NCBI GenBank assembly: GCA_910585395.1
Contig: CAJUCK010000077.1
Span: 4,085-10,004 of the forward strand
Origin: an uncultured Lachnospiraceae bacterium
GTDB lineage: Bacteria; Bacillota; Clostridia; Lachnospirales; Lachnospiraceae
Direction of reading: 5' to 3'
Length of the DNA stretch: 5,920 nucleotides
The position numbers and the translations under genes were made by a program. Under the pieces are notes generated by a model. It saw only the letters and a list, made by a program, of their open reading frames with translations, did no database searches and was not told where the DNA came from. Shown here piece by piece: positions 5,743-5,920 of the stretch (position 1 is its first letter; every line of letters starts with the position of its first letter).

Positions 5743-5920
5743 TCAATAGTTTGTCATATGGTTCATTTTATTCTGCTTGGTCTTTAGGTAAAATACATCT
5801 GTCTTTTTTGCTGGCATCTGGATGGGCACACGCTCTTCAATGGAAATGCCATAGCCAGACAATCCAGTAATTTTTTTGGGGTTATTAGTGAGAAGCCTGA
5901 GTTTTTGTATTCCCAAGTTA
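5743..5920 (-). CDS. ribBA: GTP cyclohydrolase II, C-terminal end (RibA or bifunctional RibBA); runs off the right edge
   Basis: Only the last 58 residues are visible. They contain the family-typical LRLLTNNPKKI, then GYGISIEERVPI, and end YLKTKQNKMNHM plus a few residues, matching the usual YL.TK...KMGH ending of GTP cyclohydrolase II domains. The enzyme opens the GTP imidazole ring to start riboflavin synthesis. In Firmicutes this domain is normally fused after the DHBP synthase (RibB) domain. That is why I give ribBA as the likely symbol, but the RibB half is not in the window, so plain ribA is possible. The TGA stop is 19 nt before ribH. Confidence 0.9.
   Translation of the reverse strand, partial: NLGIQKLRLLTNNPKKITGLSGYGISIEERVPIQMPAKKTDVFYLKTKQNKMNHMTNY

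Noticed and set aside
1..5920. CRISPR arrays, tRNA or rRNA genes, insertion sequences, attachment sites
   Set aside because: I found no repeated spacers, no cloverleaf or rRNA-like sequence, no transposase motifs, and no direct repeats suggesting insertion.

Overview
The window looks like a chromosomal segment from a low-to-moderate GC Firmicute of the class Clostridia, probably Lachnospiraceae or a close relative. The grounds are strong AGGAGG-type ribosome binding sites, A/T-rich sigma-A-type promoters (one a perfect TTGACA/TATAAT match), a Firmicute-type Ogt and the ribBA-ribH gene order. The genus is not determinable from the sequence alone.

Layout, left to right. (1) Positions 1-173, minus strand: the 5' end of an unrecognised gene, with a good RBS and a candidate promoter flanked by an imperfect inverted repeat. 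(2) Positions 308-1885, minus strand: a two-gene unit, licD-family transferase then ogt (O6-methylguanine-DNA methyltransferase). It has a good promoter at the right and an intrinsic terminator at the left. (3) Positions 1925-2996, plus strand: a single gene for a CitE-like/HpcH-HpaI TIM-barrel C-C bond lyase, read from a consensus promoter and divergent from licD. (4) Positions 2997-3081: a convergent intergenic region with two hairpins. (5) Positions 3082-5920, minus strand: a tightly packed operon reading ribBA (3' end only), ribH, a phosphoribosyltransferase with a C-terminal TRSP domain, and a StiP-type phosphoribosyltransferase-like protein with a C-terminal PELOTA-like domain. The last three genes overlap each other.

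The main interest is in regions 3 and 5. The CitE-like lyase, the PRTase-TRSP protein and the StiP-PELOTA protein are three components of the biosynthetic module that comparative genomics has linked to tellurite-resistance (Ter) stress systems and predicted to make a nucleoside-like metabolite. Here two of the three are the distal genes of a riboflavin operon. They are probably translationally coupled to ribH and to each other, and the lyase converges on them from its own promoter. No terD-family, HAD phosphatase or ATP-grasp gene lies in the window. The family assignments come from motifs I can read; the pathway is a prediction from the literature, and the link to flavin metabolism is my inference from gene order.
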